Made by a program: the position numbers and the translations under genes. Below, piece by piece: positions 16,181 to 24,819 of a DNA stretch of 43,479 nt (its first letter is position 1; each line of letters opens with the position of its first letter). The stretch comes from an uncultured Bacillaceae bacterium (GTDB taxonomy: Bacteria > Bacillota > Bacilli > Bacillales > Cytobacillaceae): contig CALKIU010000044.1 in NCBI GenBank assembly GCA_937995745.1, positions 1 through 43,479 on the forward strand, in the 5' to 3' direction. A model generated the notes under the pieces. The model saw only the letters and a list, made by a program, of their open reading frames with translations. It was not told the origin of the DNA and did not search any database.

Positions 16181-16231
16181 AAGGGCCGGCATCCGGGACG
16201 GTCTGTGCGCCCCGGATGCCGGTGCTTTTTT
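16181..16231. terminator. Bidirectional terminator between fosB and minJ
   Basis: CCGGCATCCGGG (16186-16197) pairs with CCCGGATGCCGG (16211-16222). CTTTTTT follows on the plus strand and CCCTTTTC on the minus strand, so it serves the two converging genes. Confidence 0.9.
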
Positions 16232-17405
16232 ACCTTGCAGGTTCTTGGACGAAGAGGATTCCGAGTTGGTAGTGGTCGCCTTCGAAAAGGGCTCTTTGGA
16301 CGAAACGGATTTCGCCGTTGGTGTCGAGGACGTCCAATTTGCAGTATGCACGGTTTTTTTGTAGCGCTTCGTAAAAGCTCTGTTCGTTGTGAACGGGAAT
16401 GCCGTTGACTTTCGTGATGACTTCTCCGATTTGCAGCCCCATTTTGCTGGCCGGCGACTGGGGAATGATTCCCAATATCACCACGCCGTCGTTTCTAAGG
16501 GAAAAGTAAAACGGCAAATTTTTCTCGAGCGAACGCTGCCTGAGCGTGAGAAATTCCCTCCCCAAGACGGCCAATCCGGCCGCCGCGACAGACAGGACGG
16601 GAAGCCAATAGCTTCCGGCCGCCAATAAAAGGAGCAAAACCCCCAAACCGGCCACTCTTTTTCCCATCATTTCCGCGGCATACTCAGGCAGCATCCCCCG
16701 GGTCGTTTGCTGGAAACCGACGGCAAAAGGAACGAGCAGCAGCGAATACATCTCCCCGCCGACGGAAAAAACAGGCCACCAATCGAAGGGCGCGCTTAAT
16801 GCGGAGCCGGGAATAACCAAAAAGACGGGAATCATCCAGACCCGCTTCACTTCATGAACTCCGACGGGAAGCCCCCGCTTGCTGCGGATGATCCGCGGCG
16901 AAGACCCCTTTACCCCGTTTCTCCTGATCAAAATCCCTTCACCGAGCACAAGCAATGCCATCAAAACGGCCACGGACGGAAAAAAATACCCGGACAATTG
17001 CGCCAATTCTTCATCCAAAAACGGAACGGAAAAACCTTGCCATTTGACCAAGGTTAATAGGAGCAAAGCGAGACTGACTATGTATGCCGGCGACAAAAAC
17101 CGGATTTTTGTCGTCAAACTGGCAACAATCGTGAAAATCGCCGCCGCTGCGACAACGGATAAAGGAATGACTACCCCCGCGCCGATCGTGACAACGGAGA
17201 TGGCAATCCCGATCACGAATCCGAGCGGAATGAGCTGTTTCAACTCAAAATAAGCGTTTTCCGCCCGGACATGAAAAAATTTTCGCTCCGCTTTTACCCG
17301 GGAAATTCCGAGATAAGCCGCCAAAATAATCAACAAATAAAAGACAGGATTCAGGAAAAATTTCGCCGTCCCCCATAACAATTCCATCAGCCAATCTTGA
17401 ACCAC
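16230..17405 (-). CDS. minJ: Division topology protein MinJ (PDZ membrane protein)
   Basis: MinJ bridges DivIVA and MinD at the septum and poles and so keeps the Min system in place. The protein is about 391 residues with six to eight membrane helices over residues 15-290 and a C-terminal PDZ domain (VILGIIPQSPASKMGLQIGEVITKVNG, about residues 310-336). Size and layout match B. subtilis MinJ (397). No ATG is well placed: I prefer GTG at 17405 (start VQDWLMELLWG) behind GGTGGG; TTG at 17417 is possible. In B. subtilis minJ is close to ctpB, as here. Alternative: a generic PDZ membrane protein. Confidence 0.85.
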   Translation of the reverse strand: MVQDWLMELLWGTAKFFLNPVFYLLIILAAYLGISRVKAERKFFHVRAENAYFELKQLIPLGFVIGIAISVVTIGAGVVIPLSVVAAAAIFTIVASLTTKIRFLSPAYIVSLALLLLTLVKWQGFSVPFLDEELAQLSGYFFPSVAVLMALLVLGEGILIRRNGVKGSSPRIIRSKRGLPVGVHEVKRVWMIPVFLVIPGSALSAPFDWWPVFSVGGEMYSLLLVPFAVGFQQTTRGMLPEYAAEMMGKRVAGLGVLLLLLAAGSYWLPVLSVAAAGLAVLGREFLTLRQRSLEKNLPFYFSLRNDGVVILGIIPQSPASKMGLQIGEVITKVNGIPVHNEQSFYEALQKNRAYCKLDVLDTNGEIRFVQRALFEGDHYQLGILFVQEPAR

Positions 17406-17736
17406 AAAACCCACCAACCCTCAATCTATTAATCTGCTAGTCTTTATTTTACCAAATGTCTGCCTGCAGGAGTACCGGTAATATTTTTATAATATTCTGT
17501 CAAATCACTAAAACTTCCCTGTAACAACAGAATGATATATTTTAAGGTATACGGCCGCAACAGCGATCCATGTCCTTTTTCTGAGGATATTCCCGAATTT
17601 CCCGGAAAATTGTCCGAAAAAATGCGGCAACAACCTCCATAATGATATACTTATTTTTGCGGAACATTTATCGCGGCGATGTTCCCGGCCATATTCCGTT
17701 TTGCCTAAACCACAGTTTTTGCGAGGTCTGGGAAAA
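17406..17736. other. Divergent promoter region minJ/PBP
   Basis: 331 bases between divergent genes. On the minus strand TTGACA (17503-17498) lies in an AT-rich stretch suitable for a minJ promoter. An inverted repeat GGAACAT (17661-17667)/ATGTTCC (17679-17685) with an 11-base centre lies about 50 bases before the PBP start and could be an operator. No gene. Confidence 0.45.
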
Positions 17737-19920
17737 ATGAAGAACTTAAAAGAAAAAATGCACAACATAAAAAATTCCAAGATAATGCAAAACATAAAAA
17801 ATTCCAAGATATTTTTAAAAGCGAAAGAATACATCCAGTCTTTGCAAATAAAAGAAAAACTCCACCTGGTTTGGAAAAAATTCAAAAAATTTTGGAAAGA
17901 TAAACATTTGACAAAAATTTTCCTCCTCATTTTTTTGGTTTTTATTCTGGCAACCATTCTGTATTTTGCTTATTTGGCAAGCCGGGCCAATGTGGAAACA
18001 TTAAAGGAAGGATTGAGCCAGGCGGCGATCATTTATGACAAAGACGGAGACTTGGCGGCCGAAGTGAAAACAAACCGGACGTCCGGCGTCAAGGTGGAAG
18101 AGCTGCCCGACCATGTCATCGACGCCGTCATCGCCATCGAAGACCACCGTTTTTATGAACACAAAGGCTTTGACTTGATGGGAATTGCGAGAGCGTTTGT
18201 GAAAAACCTTTTTGCCGGGGAAATCACCGGCGGCGGAAGCACGATCACCCAGCAGCTGGCGAAAAACGCCTTCCTTACTCCCGAACAAACGTACAAACGG
18301 AAACTGGAAGAGCTCTTTTTGGCGGTTGAAATTGAAAAAACGTATACAAAAGACGAAATTCTCGAGATGTATTTAAACCAGGTCTACTTCGGAAGTGGAG
18401 CGTGGGGCATCGGAACGGCGTCAAAAAAATATTTCAACAAAAACATTCAGGACGTCACGATCAGCGAAGCGGCCCTGTTGGCCGGGCTTTTGCAAGCGCC
18501 GTCCGCCTACGATCCGTTCAAAAATTACGACCGGGCCATCAACCGCCGCGACGTCGTCCTGAAGCGGATGTTCGAGGAAGGGATGATCACGGAAGACGAG
18601 TACCAGGCCGCCCTGAAAGAAAACATTAAGCTGTCTGACGGGGGCGGAAGCCATATCGGCCGGAAATACCCTTATTATGTCGATGCGGTCATTGACGAGG
18701 CCATAACCAAATACGGGCTGACCCAAGAGGAAATTTTGACGAGAGGCTATAAAATTTATACGGCCTTGGACCAGAATCTCCAATCCGTTCTGGAAAAAGT
18801 GTATCAAAATGACAGCCTGTTCCCGAAAAGCCCGGACGGCACGCCCGCCCAAAGCGGCGCCGTCCTCCTTGACCCGCACACCGGGGGAGTGCGCGCCCTC
18901 GTTGGCGGCCGGGGCGACTATGTCTTCCGCGGTTTTAACAGGGCGACCCATTTGAAAGCACAGCCCGGCTCCACGTTGAAGCCGCTGGCCGTGTACACGC
19001 CGGCCCTGGAGGAAGGCTACACGCCTTTCTCGATGTTGAAAGATGAACTGATCACGTACGGGGATTACACGCCGGCCAACTATTCCGGCACCTACCAAGG
19101 GGAAGTGCCCATGTACAAAGCCTTGGAGCAGTCTTTGAACGCGCCGACCGTTTGGCTGTTGAACGAAATCGGCCTCGAAAAAGGCCTCAAATCATTGGAG
19201 AAATTCGGCATTCCGCTTACGGAAGAAGACAAATATTTGGGAATCGCCCTCGGCGGAATGCACAAAGGAATTTCCCCGCTGCAGCTGGCTGAAGCGTATG
19301 CCGTTTTCCCGGCCGGCGGCGTCCGCCACGAAAGCCATTTGATTACGAAAATTGTCGGGCCGACGGGAACGGTGATTGCCGAACATAAACCAAAGACCAA
19401 AAAGGTCACGACCAGGGCCGTCGCCAATGAAATGACGTCCATGCTCCTCAACGTCGTTGAATCGGGAACGGGCCAGAATGCGAAAATCAACGGCGTCCCG
19501 ATCGCCGGAAAAACCGGCTCTACGCAGCTGCCGTACAAAGACATAAGCGGCACGAAAGACCAATGGTTCGCCGGCTACACGCCCAATCTTGTCGGCGTTG
19601 TTTGGCTCGGCTACGACAAAACGGACCGGCAGCATTATTTGTCCGGCAGCAGTTCAAGGACCATTGCCCCCATTTTCCGGGAAATCATGCGCCAGGCTGT
19701 CCAATATGTGGAACCGGGCGAATTTGAAGTCGGCTCAATTAACGACAGATTGAATGAAGAACAAAATATCGACAAAATCATCGATTCGATCAGGGAAAAA
19801 ACGGATGAAGTCGAAGAACGGATCCGAGAAGAACTGCCGAAATGGAGGCAAGCGATCGAAGAAATCCAAAAAGACGTGCAAGAATGGTTCAGAAAAATGC
19901 AAGAACAGTTCGGCCTGTAA
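17737..19920 (+). CDS. Class A penicillin-binding protein (PBP1A family)
   Basis: A bifunctional peptidoglycan glycosyltransferase and DD-transpeptidase, 727 residues. It has a basic cytoplasmic N-terminus, one membrane anchor (about 61-80), a GT51 domain with EDHRFYEHKGFD (catalytic Glu135), GGGSTITQQLAKN and YLNQVYFG, then a transpeptidase domain with active-site GSTLKP, SLN and KTGS motifs. The C-terminal 60 residues are a charged helical tail. Closest recalled relatives are PbpG/PbpD-type proteins. The ATG has GAGGT nine bases upstream. A 27-bp direct duplication in the first 30 codons encodes two copies of NIKNSKI. Confidence 0.92.
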   Translation: MKNLKEKMHNIKNSKIMQNIKNSKIFLKAKEYIQSLQIKEKLHLVWKKFKKFWKDKHLTKIFLLIFLVFILATILYFAYLASRANVETLKEGLSQAAIIYDKDGDLAAEVKTNRTSGVKVEELPDHVIDAVIAIEDHRFYEHKGFDLMGIARAFVKNLFAGEITGGGSTITQQLAKNAFLTPEQTYKRKLEELFLAVEIEKTYTKDEILEMYLNQVYFGSGAWGIGTASKKYFNKNIQDVTISEAALLAGLLQAPSAYDPFKNYDRAINRRDVVLKRMFEEGMITEDEYQAALKENIKLSDGGGSHIGRKYPYYVDAVIDEAITKYGLTQEEILTRGYKIYTALDQNLQSVLEKVYQNDSLFPKSPDGTPAQSGAVLLDPHTGGVRALVGGRGDYVFRGFNRATHLKAQPGSTLKPLAVYTPALEEGYTPFSMLKDELITYGDYTPANYSGTYQGEVPMYKALEQSLNAPTVWLLNEIGLEKGLKSLEKFGIPLTEEDKYLGIALGGMHKGISPLQLAEAYAVFPAGGVRHESHLITKIVGPTGTVIAEHKPKTKKVTTRAVANEMTSMLLNVVESGTGQNAKINGVPIAGKTGSTQLPYKDISGTKDQWFAGYTPNLVGVVWLGYDKTDRQHYLSGSSSRTIAPIFREIMRQAVQYVEPGEFEVGSINDRLNEEQNIDKIIDSIREKTDEVEERIREELPKWRQAIEEIQKDVQEWFRKMQEQFGL

Positions 19921-20056
19921 CGGGCCCCGGAAGTTAAGAAAACGCGCCGTATTGAACCGGGCAGAACCATTTCCCTGCCCTTCCGCGGGGCGGGCACAAC
20001 CGGATGAAAAAGCGCCTTTCCATTTGCGGACCGGAAACGTTCACTCCCGGGGGTTG

Positions 20057-20107
20057 CGGACAGCTCCCCGTTCCTTGGCGGGAACGGGGGGATCTGTCCG
20101 TTTTTTT
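20057..20107 (+). terminator. Terminator of the PBP gene
   Basis: CGGACAGCTCCCCGTTCC, a loop of TTGGC, then GGGAACGGGGGGATCTGTCCG and seven T. Very strong; it lies about 140 bases past the stop. Confidence 0.9.
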
Positions 20108-20161
20108 CCGGAAAAAATCAGCCAAAACCCCGGGGGGATGAGCGCAGCATGGCGGCGTTTC

Positions 20162-21229
20162 TTAATGCCCGGGAATGAACACTCTCATTTCCCGGGGGCG
20201 GACAAAGACCGTTTCGCCTTTTTTCAGATTCAGCTTTTGAAATTCTTCTTTGTTCAATTGCACTTCCACATATTTGTCCGATTCGGCGGCCGCCAGTTCG
20301 ATGAACACATCCGGGCCGATTGAACGGCAGTATTGGACGGTGGCCCGGAAGCTGTCCCCGCCGTTTTTTTCCCGTTCGATGGACAGTTGATGGGGGCGGA
20401 CGCAGCCGACCGCTTCCACGTTGGACGCGCCAAAGTGGCCAGGTACGTCTATTTCCGCCCCCTTCAGCTTCAGTTTTCCGTCCGCCAAGCGGCCGTGAAA
20501 CAAATTGACGCTGCCGAGGAAATCGTATACGAACGGACTGGCCGGTTCATCGTACACTTCGTCGGGCGGGCCGATTTGTTCTATCGCCCCTTTGTTCATA
20601 ATGACGATTTTGTCGGCGACATCCAAGGCTTCTTCTTGGTCGTGGGTGACAAAAACGGTCGTCATCCGGTACTCGTCGTGCAGCCGGCGCAGCCAACGGC
20701 GGAGTTCTTTGCGCACTTTGGCATCCAATGCGCCGAACGGTTCATCGAGCAGCAAAATCCGCGGCTTTACGGCCAGCGCACGGGCGAGGGCCACCCTTTG
20801 CCTTTGGCCCCCGGACAATTGGTGGGGATAGCGGTTGGCAAATCCTTCCAATTTCACTAATGAGAGCAGTTTGTCGACCGTTCTTTTGATTTCCGAAGAG
20901 GACGGCCGTTCTCTTCTTTTTCTCACTTTCAGGCCGAACGCAATATTTTCAAAGACGGTCATATGCTTGAACAAGGCGTAATGCTGAAAAACAAAGCCGA
21001 CTTTTCTGTGCCGGACATGAACATCGGTAATGTCTTTCCCGTCAAAAAGAACGGCCCCTTCATCGGGCCGCTCCAGCCCGGCGATGATTCTCAGCAGCGT
21101 TGTTTTTCCGGAGCCGGACGGCCCCAGCAAGGCGACCAACTGACCGTCGGAAATCTCCAAATCTATGTTTTGGAGGGCCAAGAAGTTTCCGAACCGTTTG
21201 GACACCCGGCGGATTTGGATGGACATCAT
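20162..21229 (-). CDS. cysA: Sulfate/thiosulfate ABC transporter ATPase CysA
   Basis: The ATPase that powers the sulfate importer, 355 residues. N-terminal ABC domain: P-loop GPSGSGKT (36-43), Q-loop QHYALF, signature LSGGQRQR, Walker B ILLLDEP and switch His in THDQEEAL. A C-terminal TOBE-like regulatory domain follows (about 240-355). The start is the first of two ATGs, with GGAGGTG upstream; its A is shared with the cysW stop (TGATG), so translation is coupled. Last gene of sbp-cysT-cysW-cysA. Confidence 0.94.
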   Translation of the reverse strand: MMSIQIRRVSKRFGNFLALQNIDLEISDGQLVALLGPSGSGKTTLLRIIAGLERPDEGAVLFDGKDITDVHVRHRKVGFVFQHYALFKHMTVFENIAFGLKVRKRRERPSSSEIKRTVDKLLSLVKLEGFANRYPHQLSGGQRQRVALARALAVKPRILLLDEPFGALDAKVRKELRRWLRRLHDEYRMTTVFVTHDQEEALDVADKIVIMNKGAIEQIGPPDEVYDEPASPFVYDFLGSVNLFHGRLADGKLKLKGAEIDVPGHFGASNVEAVGCVRPHQLSIEREKNGGDSFRATVQYCRSIGPDVFIELAAAESDKYVEVQLNKEEFQKLNLKKGETVFVRPREMRVFIPGH

Positions 21230-22116
21230 CAGTGCACCTCCCGGTTTGCGCGTTGTTCGGTTTTCCATTCCATGAAACTTTTCATGATGAGCGTGATGAC
21301 GGCCAGGATGGACATGAGGGAAGCGACTGCAAAGGCCGCGGAAAATTGATATTCGTTGTACAAGATCTCCACATGGAGCGGCATCGTGTTTGTCAGTCCG
21401 CGAATCCGCCCCGAAACGACGGACACGGCCCCGAATTCGCCGATGGATCGGGCGCTGCAAAGAATGATTCCATACAGCAATCCCCATTTCATATTCGGCA
21501 ACGTCACCCGCCAAAACATTTGCCAGCCGTTTGCCCCGAGAGAGACGGCCGCTTCTTCTTCCGAACCGCCCCGCGCCTCGAGGACGGGGATTAATTCGCG
21601 GGCGACAAAAGGCAAGGTGACAAATATCGTCGCAATGATAATCCCCGGCACCGAAAAAATGATGTTCAAGCCGTGTTCAACGAACCACGGCCCGAGCACT
21701 CCCCCGGGACTGAACAGCAAAACAAAAATGAGTCCGGCAATGACCGGAGAGACGGAAAAAGGCAATTCAACCAGAGATACCAGCACTTGTTTTCCCCGGA
21801 AATGAAACTTCGTCACCGCCCACGCCGCGGCAATCCCGAATAAGGTGTTGAGCGGCACGACAATCGCCGTGACAAACAAGGTCAGGCGGACGGCCGACAA
21901 AGCGTCGCTTTCGGTAATGGCCGCCCAATAGACGCCGAACCCTTTTTCGAACGCCTTTACAAAAATGGCGACAAGCGGAACAAACAATAACATCGATAAA
22001 TAAAGAAGGGCGATGCCAATCAGGAGGGTATTGATTCCTCCCCCGGCCCCGGCTTTGGCCCCCCGCCTTCTTTTGGATGAATTTGTGTCAACGGAAGTTT
22101 CCAGTGATGGATGCAA
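21229..22116 (-). CDS. cysW: Sulfate ABC transporter permease CysW
   Basis: A membrane subunit of 295 residues with six predicted helices and the permease coupling loop EEEAAVSLGANGWQMFWRVTLP (about 185-206). A Ser/Arg/Lys/Gly-rich N-terminus of about 28 residues precedes the first helix and is longer than usual. The start is TTG with AAAGGGG about ten bases upstream; the nearer ATG is out of frame. It begins eight bases after the cysT stop. Confidence 0.92.
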   Translation of the reverse strand: MHPSLETSVDTNSSKRRRGAKAGAGGGINTLLIGIALLYLSMLLFVPLVAIFVKAFEKGFGVYWAAITESDALSAVRLTLFVTAIVVPLNTLFGIAAAWAVTKFHFRGKQVLVSLVELPFSVSPVIAGLIFVLLFSPGGVLGPWFVEHGLNIIFSVPGIIIATIFVTLPFVARELIPVLEARGGSEEEAAVSLGANGWQMFWRVTLPNMKWGLLYGIILCSARSIGEFGAVSVVSGRIRGLTNTMPLHVEILYNEYQFSAAFAVASLMSILAVITLIMKSFMEWKTEQRANREVH

Positions 22117-22123
22117 TCGTCAT

Positions 22124-22957
22124 CTACCCCTTTGCTAACCTGTCTTTCCGGCACCATATTTGAAAAAGATTAATCAGGATTAAGCAAACAAAGGAAATTA
22201 CCAGCATCACGGAGGCAATCGCCGTTGCCCCCGCATAATCGAATTGCTCCAATTTTGTCATGATGAGAAGCGGGGCAATTTCCGTTTTCATGGGCATATT
22301 TCCGGCAATGAACACAACGGATCCGTATTCGCCAAGCCCCCTGGCAAACGCCAGGGAAAAACCGGACAAAAGGGCCGGAAGCAGTTCGGGAAATATGACT
22401 TTCCGGAAAGTTTGGAACCGGGAAGCCCCCAAGCTCTCCGCCGCTTCCTCCACTTCCTTGTCCAGATTTTGCAAGACGGGCTGGACCATGCGGACGACAA
22501 ACGGCAAGCCGATAAAAATCAACGCCACTGTGATTCCGAGCGGAGTAAAGGCAATTTTAATATTAAGCGGGGCGAAAAATTGCCCGATCCAGCCGTTTTC
22601 AGAATAAAGGGTTGTCAACGTGATCCCGGCCACCGCCGTCGGCAGAGCAAACGGCAAATCTATCAATGCGTCGAGGAGCCGCTTTCCCGGAAACGTGCAG
22701 CGGACGAGCACCCACGCGACGATCAAGCCGAATACCGCATTGATGCCGGCCGCGGCCAAGGACGTGCCGAAACTGATTTTATAAGAATGGATGACGCGTT
22801 CACTTGTCACGATTCTGAACCACTCGTCCCAACCAAGTTGCGCGGTTTCAATAAACACCATCGACAAAGGGATGAGCACGATCAAACTGAGGTAAAAGAT
22901 CGCAAAGCCGAGCGACAAGCCGAAGCCCGGCAATACGTGACTTCTGTTTTTCTTCAT
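22124..22957 (-). CDS. cysT: Sulfate ABC transporter permease CysT
   Basis: The second membrane subunit, 277 residues, six predicted helices and coupling loop EEAAESLGASRFQTFRKVIFPE (about 191-212). AAGGAGAAGG precedes the ATG. Pairs with CysW to form the translocation channel. It starts 102 bases after sbp, with no terminator visible in the gap. Confidence 0.92.
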   Translation of the reverse strand: MKKNRSHVLPGFGLSLGFAIFYLSLIVLIPLSMVFIETAQLGWDEWFRIVTSERVIHSYKISFGTSLAAAGINAVFGLIVAWVLVRCTFPGKRLLDALIDLPFALPTAVAGITLTTLYSENGWIGQFFAPLNIKIAFTPLGITVALIFIGLPFVVRMVQPVLQNLDKEVEEAAESLGASRFQTFRKVIFPELLPALLSGFSLAFARGLGEYGSVVFIAGNMPMKTEIAPLLIMTKLEQFDYAGATAIASVMLVISFVCLILINLFQIWCRKDRLAKG

Positions 22958-23059
22958 TTTGAACCTTCTCCTTAACGGCTGCGCTTGATAACGGCAACAT
23001 GTCGTGCGGCGGAAAGTGATTTTTCTTAGGCGGACACCGGCGCACGGCCGGTATGCCGC

Positions 23060-24109
23060 CTAGCCGCCATAAATGGAGTCAAAGACCCCGCCGTCGGCAA
23101 AATGTATTTTATGCGCTTGTTCCCAGCCGCCGAACAATTCGTCAATCGTGAACAGCTGAATATCCGGGAAACGGTCGGCGTATTTTGCGGAAATTTTTTG
23201 ATTGCGGGGCCGGTAAAAGTTCTGAGCCGCCAACTCCTGCCCCTTTTCGCTGTACAAAAACCGCAAATACGCCTCCGCCTCTTTTCTCGTTCCTTTCTTG
23301 TCAACAACTTGATCAACAACGGCGACCGACGGCTCCGCCAAAATGCTGATTGACGGAACGACAATTTCCACTTCGTCTTCGCCCAATTCTTTTAAGGAAA
23401 GGAGCGCTTCATTTTCCCACGCGATTAGGACATCGCCAATTCCCTTTTCCACAAAGGTCGTCGTGGAGCCGCGCGCCCCGGTGTCAAGCACTTCCACGTT
23501 TTGATACAGTTTCTTGATAAAATCTTTCGCCTTTTCGTCATCATGGCCATTTTTCAACAAAGCATATCCGTAGGCGGCCAAGTAATTCCAGCGGGCCCCG
23601 CCGGACGTTTTCGGGTTTGGGGTGATGACTGACACATCTTTTTTCACAAGGTCATCCCAGTCTTCAATCTTCTTCGGATTCCCTTTGCGGACGAGAAAGA
23701 CGATCGTGGACGTATAGGGCGCCGAATTATGGTCAAATCTGTCCGCCCAATCTTCAGCGATGAGATTGTGTTTGGCAATGGCGTCAATATCATAGGCAAG
23801 CGCCAATGTGACAACGTCCGCTTCCAGCCCGTCAATGACCGAACGGGCCTGGCTTCCGGAACCGCCGTGGGACTGTTTAATGATGATTTCCCGGCCCGTT
23901 TCTTCTTTCCAATAAGCGGAAAATTCTTGATTCACCTGTTCATACAATTCACGGGTCGGATCGTAGGAAACATTTAACAATTGGACGGTGTCTTGTTTGC
24001 TTTTCCCGCTGTTGGCCGTTTCTTCGGAAGAGCATCCGGAAAGAAGAGCCAATGTCAGGAAAAACGCAGCTGCCAAAATAGTGAATTTCTTTTTCAAAAT
24101 GGACTTCAT
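23060..24109 (-). CDS. sbp: Sulfate-binding lipoprotein (Sbp/CysP type)
   Basis: The extracytoplasmic receptor of the importer, 349 residues. A lipoprotein signal peptide has lipobox LLSGC (Cys25). The mature domain shows family features: LLNVSYDPTRELY, SHGGSGSQARSVIDG, DVVTLALAYDIDA, NPKTSGGARWNYLAA and DVLIAWENEA, which line the sulfate site in homologues. The ATG at 24109 was chosen for GGGAGG and the signal peptide; the upstream open frame belongs to the leader RNA. First gene of the operon. Confidence 0.94.
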   Translation of the reverse strand: MKSILKKKFTILAAAFFLTLALLSGCSSEETANSGKSKQDTVQLLNVSYDPTRELYEQVNQEFSAYWKEETGREIIIKQSHGGSGSQARSVIDGLEADVVTLALAYDIDAIAKHNLIAEDWADRFDHNSAPYTSTIVFLVRKGNPKKIEDWDDLVKKDVSVITPNPKTSGGARWNYLAAYGYALLKNGHDDEKAKDFIKKLYQNVEVLDTGARGSTTTFVEKGIGDVLIAWENEALLSLKELGEDEVEIVVPSISILAEPSVAVVDQVVDKKGTRKEAEAYLRFLYSEKGQELAAQNFYRPRNQKISAKYADRFPDIQLFTIDELFGGWEQAHKIHFADGGVFDSIYGG

Positions 24110-24465
24110 TTGACTGCCTCCCCCTAAAATGATAAAAAGGCACACAACACGCCGGACAAAGGTGCCATCAGTAAAGTGGCCGTGTACAGTCCTTTGCCAG
24201 TCTTTGTTGTGTGCCTTCAGTTTGTCTGATCGGCATTCAGGTTTTTCATTTTTGGCATCAGGTTGGGAAATCGGGCGAAGATGGAACTGTTCTTCTCCGC
24301 AACAAGCGGGCCCGTTTGCCATTCCATCTCCGATTAAGGGGCAATTGCCCTTGGCCTGCCCGTGAAGAACCGCCGGGCGGCATTTTGTGATGGCCGCGCC
24401 GTTTGCCTGCGTCTTGAAGAGAGTGCTTTAGGCGTTGCACCGAAACCGGGCAGCCGCTGTAATTT
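24110..24465 (-). promoter_or_regulatory. Long structured leader of the sulfate operon, with attenuator
   Basis: About 356 bases separate the predicted start of transcription from the sbp ATG. The leader has several strong helices: GATGGAA/TTCCATC enclosed by AATCGG/CCGATT (about 24264-24340), small GC hairpins, and finally a terminator directly before the ribosome binding site. I looked for S-box, T-box and cobalamin signatures and found none. Regulation by premature termination is inferred; the ligand or protein is unknown. Confidence 0.6.
24130..24217 (-). terminator. Leader terminator of the sulfate operon
   Basis: On the minus strand AAGGCACACAACA (24217-24205) pairs perfectly with TGTTGTGTGCCTT (24149-24137), with an inner GGCAAAGG/CCTTTGTC helix, followed by TTTTTATC and more T. 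It ends about 15 bases before the sbp ribosome binding site. Confidence 0.85.
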
Positions 24466-24471
24466 AAACCC

Positions 24472-24500
24472 ATTTTAATTTAATTATTCCGATATGTCAA
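24472..24500 (-). promoter_or_regulatory. Promoter of the sulfate operon
   Basis: On the minus strand TTGACA (24500-24495), a 17-base spacer and TAAAAT (24477-24472). The spacer is AT-rich and contains CGGAATAATT, which partly resembles a CymR site; that is only a suggestion. Confidence 0.75.
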
Positions 24501-24640
24501 CTATGTTTTAAGAGTTTTCTTAATTTTTTCCCTTTTTTCGGCAAGGACGCTGTTTTTTGCAACACATGAAAAAATGCGGGCCGCAACGAACATATCGTGA
24601 GTTGCCGCCCGCCATCACAGGTGAAATATACTTTTCCAGA

Positions 24641-24689
24641 GAAAAAAGGAAGACTCCCCGCAATATTGTGGACAAGCCTTCCTTTTTTC
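24641..24689. terminator. Symmetric terminator beyond ctpB
   Basis: GAAAAAAGGAAG (24641-24652) and CTTCCTTTTTTC (24678-24689) are perfect inverted copies around a 25-base loop. T-runs are present on both strands. It is 130 bases past the ctpB stop. Confidence 0.65.
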
Positions 24690-24802
24690 ATAATTCTTTC
24701 GTTTTCAACTGTGGATTGTGGACAATGGTGTGGATTATTTACTGAATTGTCCACACTTTTTCCACATTACTTTCTGTTTCGACAACATCTTTTTGTGGAT
24801 AA
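24667..24802. promoter_or_regulatory. Cluster of seven DnaA boxes
   Basis: Within 136 bases there are seven 9-mers matching or close to TTATCCACA. Perfect: 24794-24802 (minus). One mismatch: 24667-24675 (minus, TTGTCCACA), 24717-24725 (minus, same), 24729-24737 (minus, TAATCCACA), 24747-24755 (plus, TTGTCCACA), 24758-24766 (plus, TTTTCCACA). Two mismatches: 24710-24718 (minus, CAATCCACA). Such clusters elsewhere in Bacillus bind DnaA and affect replication timing or transcription. Confidence 0.75.
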
Positions 24803-24819
24803 ATGCGGCGGGGTGCCTG

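Noticed and set aside
24110..24465. SAM-I riboswitch or T-box in the sbp leader
   Set aside because: The conserved AGAG-GAGGGA-GAUGAA core of SAM-I and the GGGTGG-ACCGCG antiterminator of T-boxes are not present on the minus strand. Left as unassigned.
24258..24473. A 71-residue leader protein before sbp
   Set aside because: Its ATG overlaps the -10 element of the promoter, there is no ribosome binding site, and the product looks random.
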